This document shows, in pieces, positions 18,169 through 26,213 of a DNA stretch of 64,000 bases. The notes below the pieces were generated by a model. It made no database searches, was not told the DNA's origin, and worked only from the letters and a program-made list of their open reading frames with translations. Each line of letters starts with the position of its first letter. Position 1 is the stretch's first letter. Position numbers and translations under genes: made by a program. Origin of the DNA: Haemophilus haemolyticus (GTDB lineage: Bacteria; Pseudomonadota; Gammaproteobacteria; Enterobacterales; Pasteurellaceae). The DNA is taken from assembly GCF_003351405.1 (NCBI RefSeq), contig NZ_CP031240.1, forward strand, positions 1,178,001 to 1,242,000, read 5' to 3'.

Positions 18169-19330
18169 AACGTTCCCTCAATATTGATTTTGCTTCATTT
18201 AATACCTTAAGTTTGGCTTCAATAATGTCAAATCCATTTAAAGGGCGGTTAGAAAAAGTGGCAAATCCACAATCTGGATTTAGCCAAATTTGCTCTGGTG
18301 GAAGGTAATTTAAGGCTTTTTCTGCACGCTGAACAATCTGTTCTACGGTTTCTACTTCATCAGAACGAGGATTGATGACGCCTAAGCCTAAAATACATTT
18401 TTGTCTTAAGATTTCACTTTCTAATAACGAACTTAATTCTCCCGCTCTTGGCGTAGAAAATTCGAGCATTAAAATATCAGGTAATGCCGATTCAAATAAA
18501 TCTACTAATGATGTATAAGGCCCGCGCAGTAATACGCTTTCATCTTTGCTCCAGTTGCCTCGGCATACATGTAATGCGGTTTTGATATTTTTATTTCTTG
18601 CATACTCAAAGATTTGAGTAATTAAACTTTTCGCAAACTGTAGCTCTGCTGCAAAATCTTGTTTTTCGCTTAACGCCGCACACATAAATGAACGTGTTTG
18701 ATGATGGCTAAAAATAACTTCTGTCAAAACAGGCTCATCAAATTGAACTACGCTTACGCCTAGCTCACACAAATGATCAATTTCTTGCTTTAAGATAGCA
18801 ACAACATCTTTTGCCATTTCTTCTTTTGATGAATAATATTGCCCTGACACAGGCGAAAGCCACATGGAGCGAGCCATTAAGTAAGGCCCAGGCAAGGTTG
18901 CTTTAATTGGTTGCTTGGTTAGATTTTTCAGTAGCAACATTTCATCTGCTACTAAAGATTGTTTGTAGCTGATTTTTCCCACGCAAATAGCATTTTTTAT
19001 GGAAAGTGCGGGAACATCCAAGGTTTCTAGCATCGATTCAAAAACTTGCTTTTCTTTAATGTGATCGAGCATTTCACTCATGCTCATTAAGGTCGCGCCT
19101 TGAATTTTTTGTGCAATAAAAGAAAGGTAATTGTCGCGAAGTAATTCACCGCTAGTGATGATATCAATGCCAGTGCGTTGTTGAAGTGCGACAATTTGTT
19201 TCGTTTCTTGAACAACGATTTGCTCAAGCTCTGTAGTGGTTATTTTGCCGAGTGCGTGCTTTTTACGAGCCATCAAAAGTGCTTGGCTACGAGGCATTGA
19301 GCCTAAAAGGGAAGTTGTGAAAGGTTTCAT
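18161..19330 (-). CDS. MetE C-terminal-domain-like thiol methyltransferase
   Basis: This 389-residue TIM-barrel protein matches the catalytic half of cobalamin-independent methionine synthase but lacks the N-terminal half (MetE is about 750 residues). All four zinc ligand positions are visible: His254 and Cys256 in LHVCRGN, Glu290 in LMLEFSTP and Cys354 in NPDCGF. FDEP (197-200) is the barrel motif shared with MetE. The stand-alone form suggests homocysteine or another thiol as methyl acceptor, with a donor that need not be methyl-folate. Stand-alone MetE-core enzymes that make methionine without folate are known (the Mes families). A 53-bp gap with a hairpin separates it from the gene upstream; it overlaps the gene downstream by 8 bp. 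Substrate unknown. Confidence 0.7.
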   Translation of the reverse strand: MKPFTTSLLGSMPRSQALLMARKKHALGKITTTELEQIVVQETKQIVALQQRTGIDIITSGELLRDNYLSFIAQKIQGATLMSMSEMLDHIKEKQVFESMLETLDVPALSIKNAICVGKISYKQSLVADEMLLLKNLTKQPIKATLPGPYLMARSMWLSPVSGQYYSSKEEMAKDVVAILKQEIDHLCELGVSVVQFDEPVLTEVIFSHHQTRSFMCAALSEKQDFAAELQFAKSLITQIFEYARNKNIKTALHVCRGNWSKDESVLLRGPYTSLVDLFESALPDILMLEFSTPRAGELSSLLESEILRQKCILGLGVINPRSDEVETVEQIVQRAEKALNYLPPEQIWLNPDCGFATFSNRPLNGFDIIEAKLKVLNEAKSILRERYV

Positions 19331-19342
19331 AGAAAATCCACA

Positions 19343-19371
19343 ATGATGGGCGTTTATTACACGCCCATCAT
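19343..19371 (-). promoter_or_regulatory. perfect 11-bp hairpin inside the sulfur-like operon
   Basis: ATGATGGGCGT (19343-19353) and ACGCCCATCAT (19361-19371) form a perfect stem with a 7-nt loop in the 53-bp gap between the binding-protein-like gene and the MetE-like gene. There is no T-run. It could protect the upstream mRNA or adjust expression of the two downstream genes. Confidence 0.6.
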
Positions 19372-19383
19372 GACATATTGATA

Positions 19384-20190
19384 TTACAAGAATTTTAAAT
19401 ATTCATTGGCAGCTTGTAATTGAGCAAAACCTTTTGTTCTACCCGCAACCCAACGTTTTAATCCTTCCAAATCCATCATTTCTTTATGTTCTGGATTGTT
19501 GTAATCCATTTTGAACAAGGTTTCGGTGAATGCATTGAATTTGGTTTCATCTAATCCCACGCGTCCACTAAAAATACAATGGTCAAATGATGGTGTTTTT
19601 GCGAGTACTCGAACTGCTGCTGGATCGAGTGTGCCATCTTTTGTCCAACGTTCAAAGTTGAAATCTAACATCCATGTTGCCGCGACTTGGCGATCTTTTA
19701 ATGCATTAGCTGCATCTAATTCACCGCCTACATGATCGCCGTGCAAACCAACACCCACATCAAAGCGTTTTTCTACATAATCTTGACCAAACTCTAAGCC
19801 ATGTTGATGTAAAAACTCGATTGGAATTAACCGCGCTTGTGGAGAATCAATCGCACCAAAAGCAATAGTTTTATTTTTTAAATCTTCAATCGATTGGATA
19901 GTTGGGTCATTAACAACTAAATAGCTTTGACGATCTTGGTCGGTATCACGCATGGCACCATTTAAGGTTTTACCGCCACTACGTAAGTAACCATCTAGCC
20001 AAGCTAGAGGTGAGTTCCACGCCACATCAATTTCATTATTGAGTAACGCATCAACTTGTCCTTTGTAGTCTTTGAAATACACGGGTTCAATAGGGAAGCC
20101 TTCTTTTTCGAAAAAGTCTGCAATAATTCCCCAAATCACTGTCACTTGTGGGGCGTAGATTACCGCCCCAATTTTTAATTTCTCACTCAT
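19384..20190 (-). CDS. PhnD-like binding-protein fold without signal peptide
   Basis: The 268-residue protein looks like a type II periplasmic binding protein of the PhnD/phosphonate group: LKIGAVIYAPQVTVIWGII at the start, NNEIDVAWNSPLAWLDGYL (about 54-72), the hinge-side segment SIEDLKNKTIAFGAIDSPQAR and HGLEFGQDY. It starts MSEKLKIG with no hydrophobic leader. The upstream gene ends only 13 bp before the ATG, so no signal peptide can be added. No ABC permease or ATPase gene is nearby. It is therefore probably cytosolic and acts as an enzyme, ligand carrier or sensor. Cytosolic enzymes with this fold exist, for example in thiamine and menaquinone synthesis. Function unknown. Confidence 0.6.
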   Translation of the reverse strand: MSEKLKIGAVIYAPQVTVIWGIIADFFEKEGFPIEPVYFKDYKGQVDALLNNEIDVAWNSPLAWLDGYLRSGGKTLNGAMRDTDQDRQSYLVVNDPTIQSIEDLKNKTIAFGAIDSPQARLIPIEFLHQHGLEFGQDYVEKRFDVGVGLHGDHVGGELDAANALKDRQVAATWMLDFNFERWTKDGTLDPAAVRVLAKTPSFDHCIFSGRVGLDETKFNAFTETLFKMDYNNPEHKEMMDLEGLKRWVAGRTKGFAQLQAANEYLKFL

Positions 20191-20203
20191 TTTTCACCGC
20201 ACT

Positions 20204-21331
20204 TTATGGAATTTGTTGACCTGTAATGGCTTTACCTAACCAAATATTTAGCACATCGACACTTGGTGCCATCACTTGACTTGCTAATGCATCGCGTAAA
20301 TAGCGTTCCATTGGCCCCATTTTGTTATAGGCCTTACCACCGCCAATACGCATACCAATTTGTGCAAGGGTAATCGCATTTTCGCTCGCAAGAATTCGGG
20401 CAGCTAATAATTTAGCTAATGCATCAGCATCACCTTCTGTGGCTGCACGAGCCGCATCTTGCGTAGCACATACAGCAGCGTTTGTATTTGCATAGATTTT
20501 AGCTAAGTGAATTTGCACGGTTTCGATTTCAGCTAATGCAGTGCCAGATGTGTATTTACGGTGTGTTGAATGTTTAATTGCGTCAGTAAGCACGGCTTTA
20601 CAGACGCCACTATAGACAGCTGCCAAACCGCAAATAAAGGCTGGTGCAATGCCACCAAATACTTGTTCTGCGCCTGTGCCAACTTCACCAATACGCCAGC
20701 TACGATCTAATGGCATATCGGTCATTCGCATAAAGCAAGAGACATTGCTACGCATACCTAAGCCATTCCAGCTATCGGCTTCAAAAGTTAAGCCTTGAGT
20801 ACCAAGTGGAAGCACCCAGTTATCAATAGTTTCACCATTTTCCGAAGGCAAAAGCGCTAAATAATAAGATGCATAATTGCCCGATGTCACCATGGATTTT
20901 AAGCCATTGAATACTGCATGTTCAGCATTAAATTGTGCGGTTGCATCGGTAATATAGAAGTGAGTACCTGTGCCTAATTCACTATAGGCGAGTGCGGCAA
21001 AGGTTTGATTTTGAACAATGTCAGAAAAGATTTTTTGTTTGAGTTGATTGCTGCCGAATAGATTTAAACAATTCACTGCAACATTACTCATCATGTAACA
21101 GAGACCAGCAGAGGCTGAACTTTCTGCTAACGCCATACAGACTTCAGCATGTTCTTTCAGGGTTAATCCCATTCCGCCGTATTCTTTCGGAATTAAAAGT
21201 GAAAACCAACCGGCTTTACCTAATTCCTTAAATGCCTGAACAGGAAATTCTTTTTTTTGATCGAGTTCGTCGGCGTAAGGCTCAATAAACTGTTCCGCTA
21301 ACTTTCTCACCTGAGTATAGATTTGCGACAT
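20204..21331 (-). CDS. Acyl-CoA-dehydrogenase-fold flavoprotein, possible monooxygenase
   Basis: This 375-residue protein has the full acyl-CoA dehydrogenase layout: helical N-terminus with LIPKEYGGMGLTLKEH (about 46-61), a beta domain with AYSELGTGTHF in place of the usual TEP-xGSD FAD motif, and a helical C-terminus. The EGT-type motif that supplies the catalytic Glu in dehydrogenases is absent; the equivalent region reads MAPSVDVLNIWLGKA. Fold relatives without that base include flavin-dependent sulfur monooxygenases (DszC, SfnB). It is the first gene of the four-gene minus-strand operon, 13 bp before the binding-protein-like gene, and has an AAGGAT ribosome site. Oxidation of an organosulfur compound is my inference. 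Confidence 0.7.
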   Translation of the reverse strand: MSQIYTQVRKLAEQFIEPYADELDQKKEFPVQAFKELGKAGWFSLLIPKEYGGMGLTLKEHAEVCMALAESSASAGLCYMMSNVAVNCLNLFGSNQLKQKIFSDIVQNQTFAALAYSELGTGTHFYITDATAQFNAEHAVFNGLKSMVTSGNYASYYLALLPSENGETIDNWVLPLGTQGLTFEADSWNGLGMRSNVSCFMRMTDMPLDRSWRIGEVGTGAEQVFGGIAPAFICGLAAVYSGVCKAVLTDAIKHSTHRKYTSGTALAEIETVQIHLAKIYANTNAAVCATQDAARAATEGDADALAKLLAARILASENAITLAQIGMRIGGGKAYNKMGPMERYLRDALASQVMAPSVDVLNIWLGKAITGQQIP

Positions 21332-21442
21332 AATATATCCTTATTGTGTGTTGAGAAAAACTTTCTACAAGGCGGATATTATTATGCTCAGTTTCTTTTT
21401 TCTAGTATTTAATTCAAAATAATTTCAGTAATGTGATGTGGA

Positions 21443-22231
21443 TCAAGAAAAAATCTGGCAAGCATTTTCCCATGTGACTTTTTTAATCAATTCAGCCGGT
21501 TCATTTCTTAAGGTGCAAAGGGCTTTGAAACTTTCCACAATACGTTCTGGTCGATTAGGTTGGCCTTGAAAACCAAATACAGGCATATCTGGACTGTCTG
21601 TTTCCAACACTAAGGCGTCAAGTGGTAGCTTTGCAATCGCTTGACGAGTTTTATTGGCGCGTTCATAAGTGATAGTGCCGCCAACCCCGATTTTATAACC
21701 TAAATCAACAAAGCGTTTTGCTTGATCGTAGCTTCCTGAAAAACCGTGTACCACGCCAAGTTTGGATAATGGAATACGTTTTAAAAAAGTAAAAATTTGA
21801 TCATGGGTTTTTCGACTGTGAATATTGACGGGTAAATTAAACTGTTTTGCCAAATAAAGTTGGCTTTCAAAAAAATGACATTGTTTTGCCCAAAGTTCAT
21901 CGGTGAGCAAATCGGGAATCGCGCGTTCCAAACCAATTTCTGCCACCACCGTGCAATTTGCATCACGATTTTTTAAGGTTTGTTCTAACAGAATCAAATC
22001 ATTTTCGGCGTGTTCTTGAATATAAAGAGGATGGAGCCCAAGCCCATAGCACAAATTATCAGGAAAAAGTGCGGTCATATTTTTGATTGTTTTAAAATCA
22101 GCTTCTTTCACCGCCACAATCAGTATTTTTTGCACATCGGCTTGCTTAGCATTATCAACAAGCTGTGACAAAGGCTCCCCAGTAAATTGTTGGAGATAAT
22201 CGAGATGCGTGTGAGTGTCGAAGAAAGGCAT
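21443..22231 (-). CDS. TatD-family metal-dependent hydrolase (YjjV-like)
   Basis: This amidohydrolase-superfamily protein probably acts as a Mg/Mn-dependent nuclease. The metal motif is DTHTHLDYL near the N-terminus, followed by GLHPLY, VAEIGLERA (catalytic Glu), NIHSRK and LETDSPDM near the C-terminus. YjjV-type proteins are close to this length (262 residues). I place the start at ATG 22231 because AAAGG at 22241-22245 is well spaced for it; an ATG at 22237 is only 3 bp from that site. It precedes the sulfur-like operon by 111 bp in the same direction and follows ppiB. Confidence 0.87.
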   Translation of the reverse strand: MPFFDTHTHLDYLQQFTGEPLSQLVDNAKQADVQKILIVAVKEADFKTIKNMTALFPDNLCYGLGLHPLYIQEHAENDLILLEQTLKNRDANCTVVAEIGLERAIPDLLTDELWAKQCHFFESQLYLAKQFNLPVNIHSRKTHDQIFTFLKRIPLSKLGVVHGFSGSYDQAKRFVDLGYKIGVGGTITYERANKTRQAIAKLPLDALVLETDSPDMPVFGFQGQPNRPERIVESFKALCTLRNEPAELIKKVTWENACQIFS

Positions 22232-22251
22232 GAGCATTTTCCTTTAGGTTG

Positions 22252-22280
22252 ATAAAAAATGGCGGAATTCATCCGCCATT
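22252..22280 (-). terminator. terminator of ppiB
   Basis: On the minus strand AATGGCGGA (22280-22272) pairs with TCCGCCATT (22266-22258), a 9-bp stem and 5-nt loop, followed by six Ts. Confidence 0.8.
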
Positions 22281-22285
22281 CACAA

Positions 22286-22795
22286 TTATTCTACTGAAAC
22301 CGATGTAATCACTACATCTTCAGTTGGAACATCTTGATGAAAGCCTTTGTTGCCTGTTTTCACTTTTTTGATTTTATCAACAACATCCATCCCTTCAACC
22401 ACTTCACCAAATACCGCATAGCCCCATTCTTGAACGACTTCGCGGCCAAACATTTCTTTTGAACGATAATTTAAGAAATCGTTGTCTGCCACGTTAATGA
22501 AAAATTGTGCGGTCGCAGAATGTGGATCTGAAGTGCGAGCCATTGCAATGGTTCCACGTTTGTTACTTAAACGATTGTTCGCTTCATTTTGGATTGGTGC
22601 TTTAGTTGCTTTCTCGCGCATACCGCTTTCCATACCACCACCTTGAATCATAAAGCCATCAATAACACGGTGAAAAATTGTGTTATTATAAAAACCGTCT
22701 TTACAGTAATTTAAGAAGTTTTCTGCTGTAACTGGAGCTTTATCAAAATCCAATTTAATTTTAATGTCGCCAAAGTTTGTGTGTAACGTAACCAT
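22286..22795 (-). CDS. ppiB: Peptidyl-prolyl cis-trans isomerase B (cyclophilin)
   Basis: PpiB speeds proline isomerisation in cytosolic proteins. The protein begins [21 protein letters not shown] with no signal peptide, which separates it from periplasmic Ppi[30 protein letters not shown] and [15 protein letters not shown] are the cyclophilin core with catalytic Arg. The length is 169 residues. An AAGGAAAA site precedes the ATG. It is divergent from cysS. Confidence 0.95.
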   Translation of the reverse strand: MVTLHTNFGDIKIKLDFDKAPVTAENFLNYCKDGFYNNTIFHRVIDGFMIQGGGMESGMREKATKAPIQNEANNRLSNKRGTIAMARTSDPHSATAQFFINVADNDFLNYRSKEMFGREVVQEWGYAVFGEVVEGMDVVDKIKKVKTGNKGFHQDVPTEDVVITSVSVE

Positions 22796-22897
22796 TTTGT
22801 TTTCCTTCTGAAAAATTAAGGGTCGTATTATTCCACAATCGAGGTAAAAGTGCTATAAAAGTGCGGTTTGTTTTTATTTCATTTTACGAGCTTAAAA

Positions 22898-24277
22898 ATG
22901 CTAAAAATTTTCAATACCTTAACGAGAGAAAAAGAAATCTTTAAACCTATCCACGAAAATAAAGTGGGAATGTATGTTTGTGGCGTCACTGTTTATGATT
23001 TGTGCCATATCGGTCATGGACGCACTTTTGTGTGCTTTGATGTGATTGCCCGTTATTTGCGTTCTTTGGGTTACGATTTAACTTATGTGCGCAATATTAC
23101 GGACGTAGATGACAAAATTATTAAACGTGCGTTAGAAAACAAAGAAACCTGCGATCAACTTGTGGATCGTATGGTGCAGGAAATGTATAAAGATTTTGAT
23201 GCACTTAATGTATTACGCCCTGATTTTGAACCTCGCGCTACGCATCATATTCCAGAAATTATTGAAATTGTGGAAAAATTAATTAAACGCGGACATGCTT
23301 ATGTTGCGGATAATGGCGATGTGATGTTTGATGTGGAAAGCTTTAAAGAATACGGCAAATTATCTCGTCAAGATCTTGAGCAATTACAAGCCGGTGCACG
23401 TATTGAAATCAATGAAATCAAGAAAAATCCAATGGATTTCGTGCTTTGGAAAATGTCGAAAGAAAACGAACCAAGTTGGTCTTCTCCTTGGGGTGCAGGG
23501 CGTCCAGGTTGGCACATTGAATGTTCAGCGATGAACTGCAAACAGCTTGGTGAACATTTTGATATTCATGGCGGTGGCTCTGATTTAATGTTCCCTCACC
23601 ACGAAAATGAAATTGCACAATCTTGCTGTGCGCATGGTGGACAATATGTTAATTATTGGATCCATTCCGGCATGATTATGGTGGATAAAGAAAAAATGTC
23701 GAAATCCCTCGGCAATTTCTTCACTATTCGTGATGTATTAAATCACTATAATGCAGAGGCTGTACGTTATTTCTTATTAACGGCACATTATCGTAGCCAG
23801 CTCAATTATAGCGAAGAAAACTTGAATTTAGCGCAAGGTGCGTTGGAACGTTTATACACGGCTTTACGCGGAACAGAGCAAAGTGCGGTTGCTTTTGGCG
23901 GGGAAAATTTTGTCGAAACTTTCCATGAAGCAATGGATGATGATTTTAATACGCCAAATGCACTTTCTGTTTTATTCGAAATGGCGCGTGAAATTAACAA
24001 GTTAAAAACAGAAGATGCTGAGAAAGCCAATGGGCTTGCTGCACGTTTGCGTGAATTGGGGGCAATTTTAGGATTACTTCAACAAGATCCAGAAAAATTC
24101 TTACAAGCAGGTTCTGACGATGATGAAGTGGCAAAAATTGAAGCACTGATTAAACAACGCAATGAAGCCCGTGCTGCTAAAGATTGGCCTGCCGCAGATG
24201 CAGCGCGTAATGAGCTTACCGCTATGGGTATCGTATTAGAAGATGGTCCGAATGGAACAACTTGGCGTAAGCAATAA
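22898..24277 (+). CDS. cysS: Cysteinyl-tRNA synthetase
   Basis: This class I synthetase charges tRNA-Cys. The start at 22898 ([17 protein letters not shown]) gives the usual 459 residues; an in-frame ATG 30 bp upstream adds an atypical leader. Visible motifs are [18 protein letters not shown] (zinc Cys and HIGH signature), [12 protein letters not shown] and [15 protein letters not shown] for zinc and substrate, and the KMSKS loop ([14 protein letters not shown]). An uptake signal lies within the coding sequence. The gene ends at a 14-bp stem terminator. Confidence 0.97.
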   Translation: MLKIFNTLTREKEIFKPIHENKVGMYVCGVTVYDLCHIGHGRTFVCFDVIARYLRSLGYDLTYVRNITDVDDKIIKRALENKETCDQLVDRMVQEMYKDFDALNVLRPDFEPRATHHIPEIIEIVEKLIKRGHAYVADNGDVMFDVESFKEYGKLSRQDLEQLQAGARIEINEIKKNPMDFVLWKMSKENEPSWSSPWGAGRPGWHIECSAMNCKQLGEHFDIHGGGSDLMFPHHENEIAQSCCAHGGQYVNYWIHSGMIMVDKEKMSKSLGNFFTIRDVLNHYNAEAVRYFLLTAHYRSQLNYSEENLNLAQGALERLYTALRGTEQSAVAFGGENFVETFHEAMDDDFNTPNALSVLFEMAREINKLKTEDAEKANGLAARLRELGAILGLLQQDPEKFLQAGSDDDEVAKIEALIKQRNEARAAKDWPAADAARNELTAMGIVLEDGPNGTTWRKQ

Positions 24278-24308
24278 GTTCAAATGTTAAATCACTTTCA
24301 TTAAATTA

Positions 24309-24347
24309 AAAAGACTAAGTTCAGAATGTAATAGAACTTAGTCTTTT
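24309..24347. terminator. bidirectional terminator between cysS and the DUF455 gene
   Basis: AAAAGACTAAGTTC (24309-24322) and GAACTTAGTCTTTT (24334-24347) form a perfect 14-bp stem with an 11-nt loop. A- and T-rich ends serve both converging genes. Confidence 0.85.
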
Positions 24348-24353
24348 GTTCTT

Positions 24354-25223
24354 TCATGATTTCTTAATATAGGATTTCAAGGTTTGTTCCACTTCATAAA
24401 TCCAATCCAACTCATGCTGCGTGAAACCGGCTTGAATACGAGCATCGGTATTAATTACACCTTTAAAAATTACAATACGGTATTTGTGTAACAGCTCAGT
24501 AAAGCATTTCATCGCATCCAAACCACGTTTTTTAGAAAGTGCGTTATACCAATGATTGCCGATATACACATGGCCAATTTCATCGCGCAAAATAATATCC
24601 AAAATGTTCACTGCGGCAAAATCTTTACGTTGTGCGATTTTCTCTTGCAGAACAGGTGTTGCATCGAGGCCCCGAGCTTCTAATACACGAGGAACTAACG
24701 CCATTCGTTCCCAAATATCGTGCGCGGTGGCTTGCGCCATTTCCCATAATCCAGCATGAGCTTCAAAATCACCATATTGATAACCCAATGTTTTCAAATG
24801 TTCATTGACTAAGGAAAAATGCGTGCTTTCTTCACGAGCGACACGCAGCCAATCTTTCACAAAAGCCAAACCTTCGCCAAGTTCTTCTTGTGCATTACGC
24901 CCGAATCGCCAAGCCGCATCTAAGCCTAAATTAATCGCATTAAACTCAATATGTGCGATAGCGTGCAATGTGGCAGCATAGCCTTCTTTTGTGGCAAAAG
25001 AACGTTTTGGCACATCTTTCGGTGCAACTAAGAGCGGTTTTTCAGGAAAAGCGGCAATATTATCTTGTGGCATGATTTCGGGAAAATCTTCTAATTTTAT
25101 CAACTGAATTTGTGGCAGAAGATTATCGTAGAGATCATTGACTAAACGACATTTTTCTTGTGGATTTGCTGTTTTCAGTGCGGTTTCAACTTGTTGCCAA
25201 AATTGTGTAATAAGTGCGGTCAT
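24354..25223 (-). CDS. DUF455 family ferritin-like protein
   Basis: This 289-residue protein belongs to a conserved family of uncharacterised ferritin-like proteins (the Rd counterpart I recall is HI0077). Metal-ligand-like motifs are AIAHIEFNAINLGLD (about 87-101), REESTHF and RDEIGHVYIGNHWY, arranged as in a four-helix diiron bundle, so a diiron oxidase, oxygenase or iron-binding role is likely. No signal peptide. It starts 11 bp after tesB and is probably co-transcribed with it. No specific reaction is known to me. Confidence 0.75.
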   Translation of the reverse strand: MTALITQFWQQVETALKTANPQEKCRLVNDLYDNLLPQIQLIKLEDFPEIMPQDNIAAFPEKPLLVAPKDVPKRSFATKEGYAATLHAIAHIEFNAINLGLDAAWRFGRNAQEELGEGLAFVKDWLRVAREESTHFSLVNEHLKTLGYQYGDFEAHAGLWEMAQATAHDIWERMALVPRVLEARGLDATPVLQEKIAQRKDFAAVNILDIILRDEIGHVYIGNHWYNALSKKRGLDAMKCFTELLHKYRIVIFKGVINTDARIQAGFTQHELDWIYEVEQTLKSYIKKS

Positions 25224-25234
25224 TTTTTTCTCTC

Positions 25235-26095
25235 TTATTCGTTAAAACGGATCAAGCCTTCTTGTTGTGTTGTTGCAATTAATTGACCATCTTGCGAGAA
25301 AATCTGCCCTCGTGCCAAACCACGACCGCCAAACGCATTATTGCTTTCAATTGCGTGCAAATGCCAGTGATTTAAATCAAACGGACGATGGAACCAAATA
25401 CTGTGATCAATGGTTGCCACTTTCATTCCTTTTTGTAAAAAGCCTTTTTCGTGCGGATGAAGTGCGGTCAAAATACAGTGAAAATCGGAAAAATAAGTCA
25501 ATAAACATTGCTGAATTTTTATATCAAGCGGCGTTTCACCATTGGTTTTAAACCACGAATATTGCTCCGCAGGCAATTTTGTCCCGTTAAATGGGTTATT
25601 CAAATATTTGGTACATACCTCAAATGGACGCTCTGCTGCAAATTTTTCATTGAGTGGTTCTGGCAAGGTTTGAGCTACTTTTTGTAGCATCACATTTTCA
25701 TCCGTAAAGTCTTCAGGTGCGCCAGCATTCGGCATGGTATTTTGATGTTCAAAACCTTTTTCAGGCACTTGGAAAGAAGCGGTTACATGACAAATGGTAT
25801 TTTTATGTTGAATGGCTTTTACGCGTAATGCAGAAAAATTACGCCCTTCGCGCAAGGTTTCCACATCGTAAATAATCGGATATTGGCTGTCTCCAGGGGC
25901 AAGAAAATAGGCATGACAAGAATGTAAAATGCGATCTTCTGGCGCCACCTGCATTGCCGCTGATAATGCTTGAGCGACCACTTGCCCGCCAAATACTTGG
26001 CGAAAACCTAAATCTTGGCTTTCTCCACGAAAGATTAAATCATCAATTTTTTCAAGTTTAAGGAGATGAATGAGGTTATTGAGAATATCTGACAT
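25235..26095 (-). CDS. tesB: Acyl-CoA thioesterase II
   Basis: TesB hydrolyses medium- and long-chain acyl-CoA to free fatty acid and CoA. The start at 26095 (MSDILNNLIHLLKLEKID) has an AGGAAAG site and gives 286 residues, the normal length; a longer open frame upstream lacks family similarity. The double hotdog layout shows FRGESQDLGFRQVFGGQVVAQAL (N-terminal hotdog) and TIDHSIWFHRPFDLNHWHLH with catalytic Asp near 200 in the second. Terminator of nrdD lies upstream. Confidence 0.93.
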   Translation of the reverse strand: MSDILNNLIHLLKLEKIDDLIFRGESQDLGFRQVFGGQVVAQALSAAMQVAPEDRILHSCHAYFLAPGDSQYPIIYDVETLREGRNFSALRVKAIQHKNTICHVTASFQVPEKGFEHQNTMPNAGAPEDFTDENVMLQKVAQTLPEPLNEKFAAERPFEVCTKYLNNPFNGTKLPAEQYSWFKTNGETPLDIKIQQCLLTYFSDFHCILTALHPHEKGFLQKGMKVATIDHSIWFHRPFDLNHWHLHAIESNNAFGGRGLARGQIFSQDGQLIATTQQEGLIRFNE

Positions 26096-26167
26096 ATTGC
26101 TTTCCTCGAGGATAAGAAAAAGTGCGGTTATTTTAGCGGAGATTTTGGGGAATGCCAAAGTTGTAAA

Positions 26168-26196
26168 CAAAAAGCACGCATTAAAAAACGCGTGCT
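26168..26196 (-). terminator. terminator of nrdD
   Basis: On the minus strand AGCACGC (26196-26190) pairs with GCGTGCT (26179-26173) with a 10-nt loop, followed by TTTT. Confidence 0.72.
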
Positions 26197-26213
26197 ATTG
26201 TTAGAGAGTTAAA

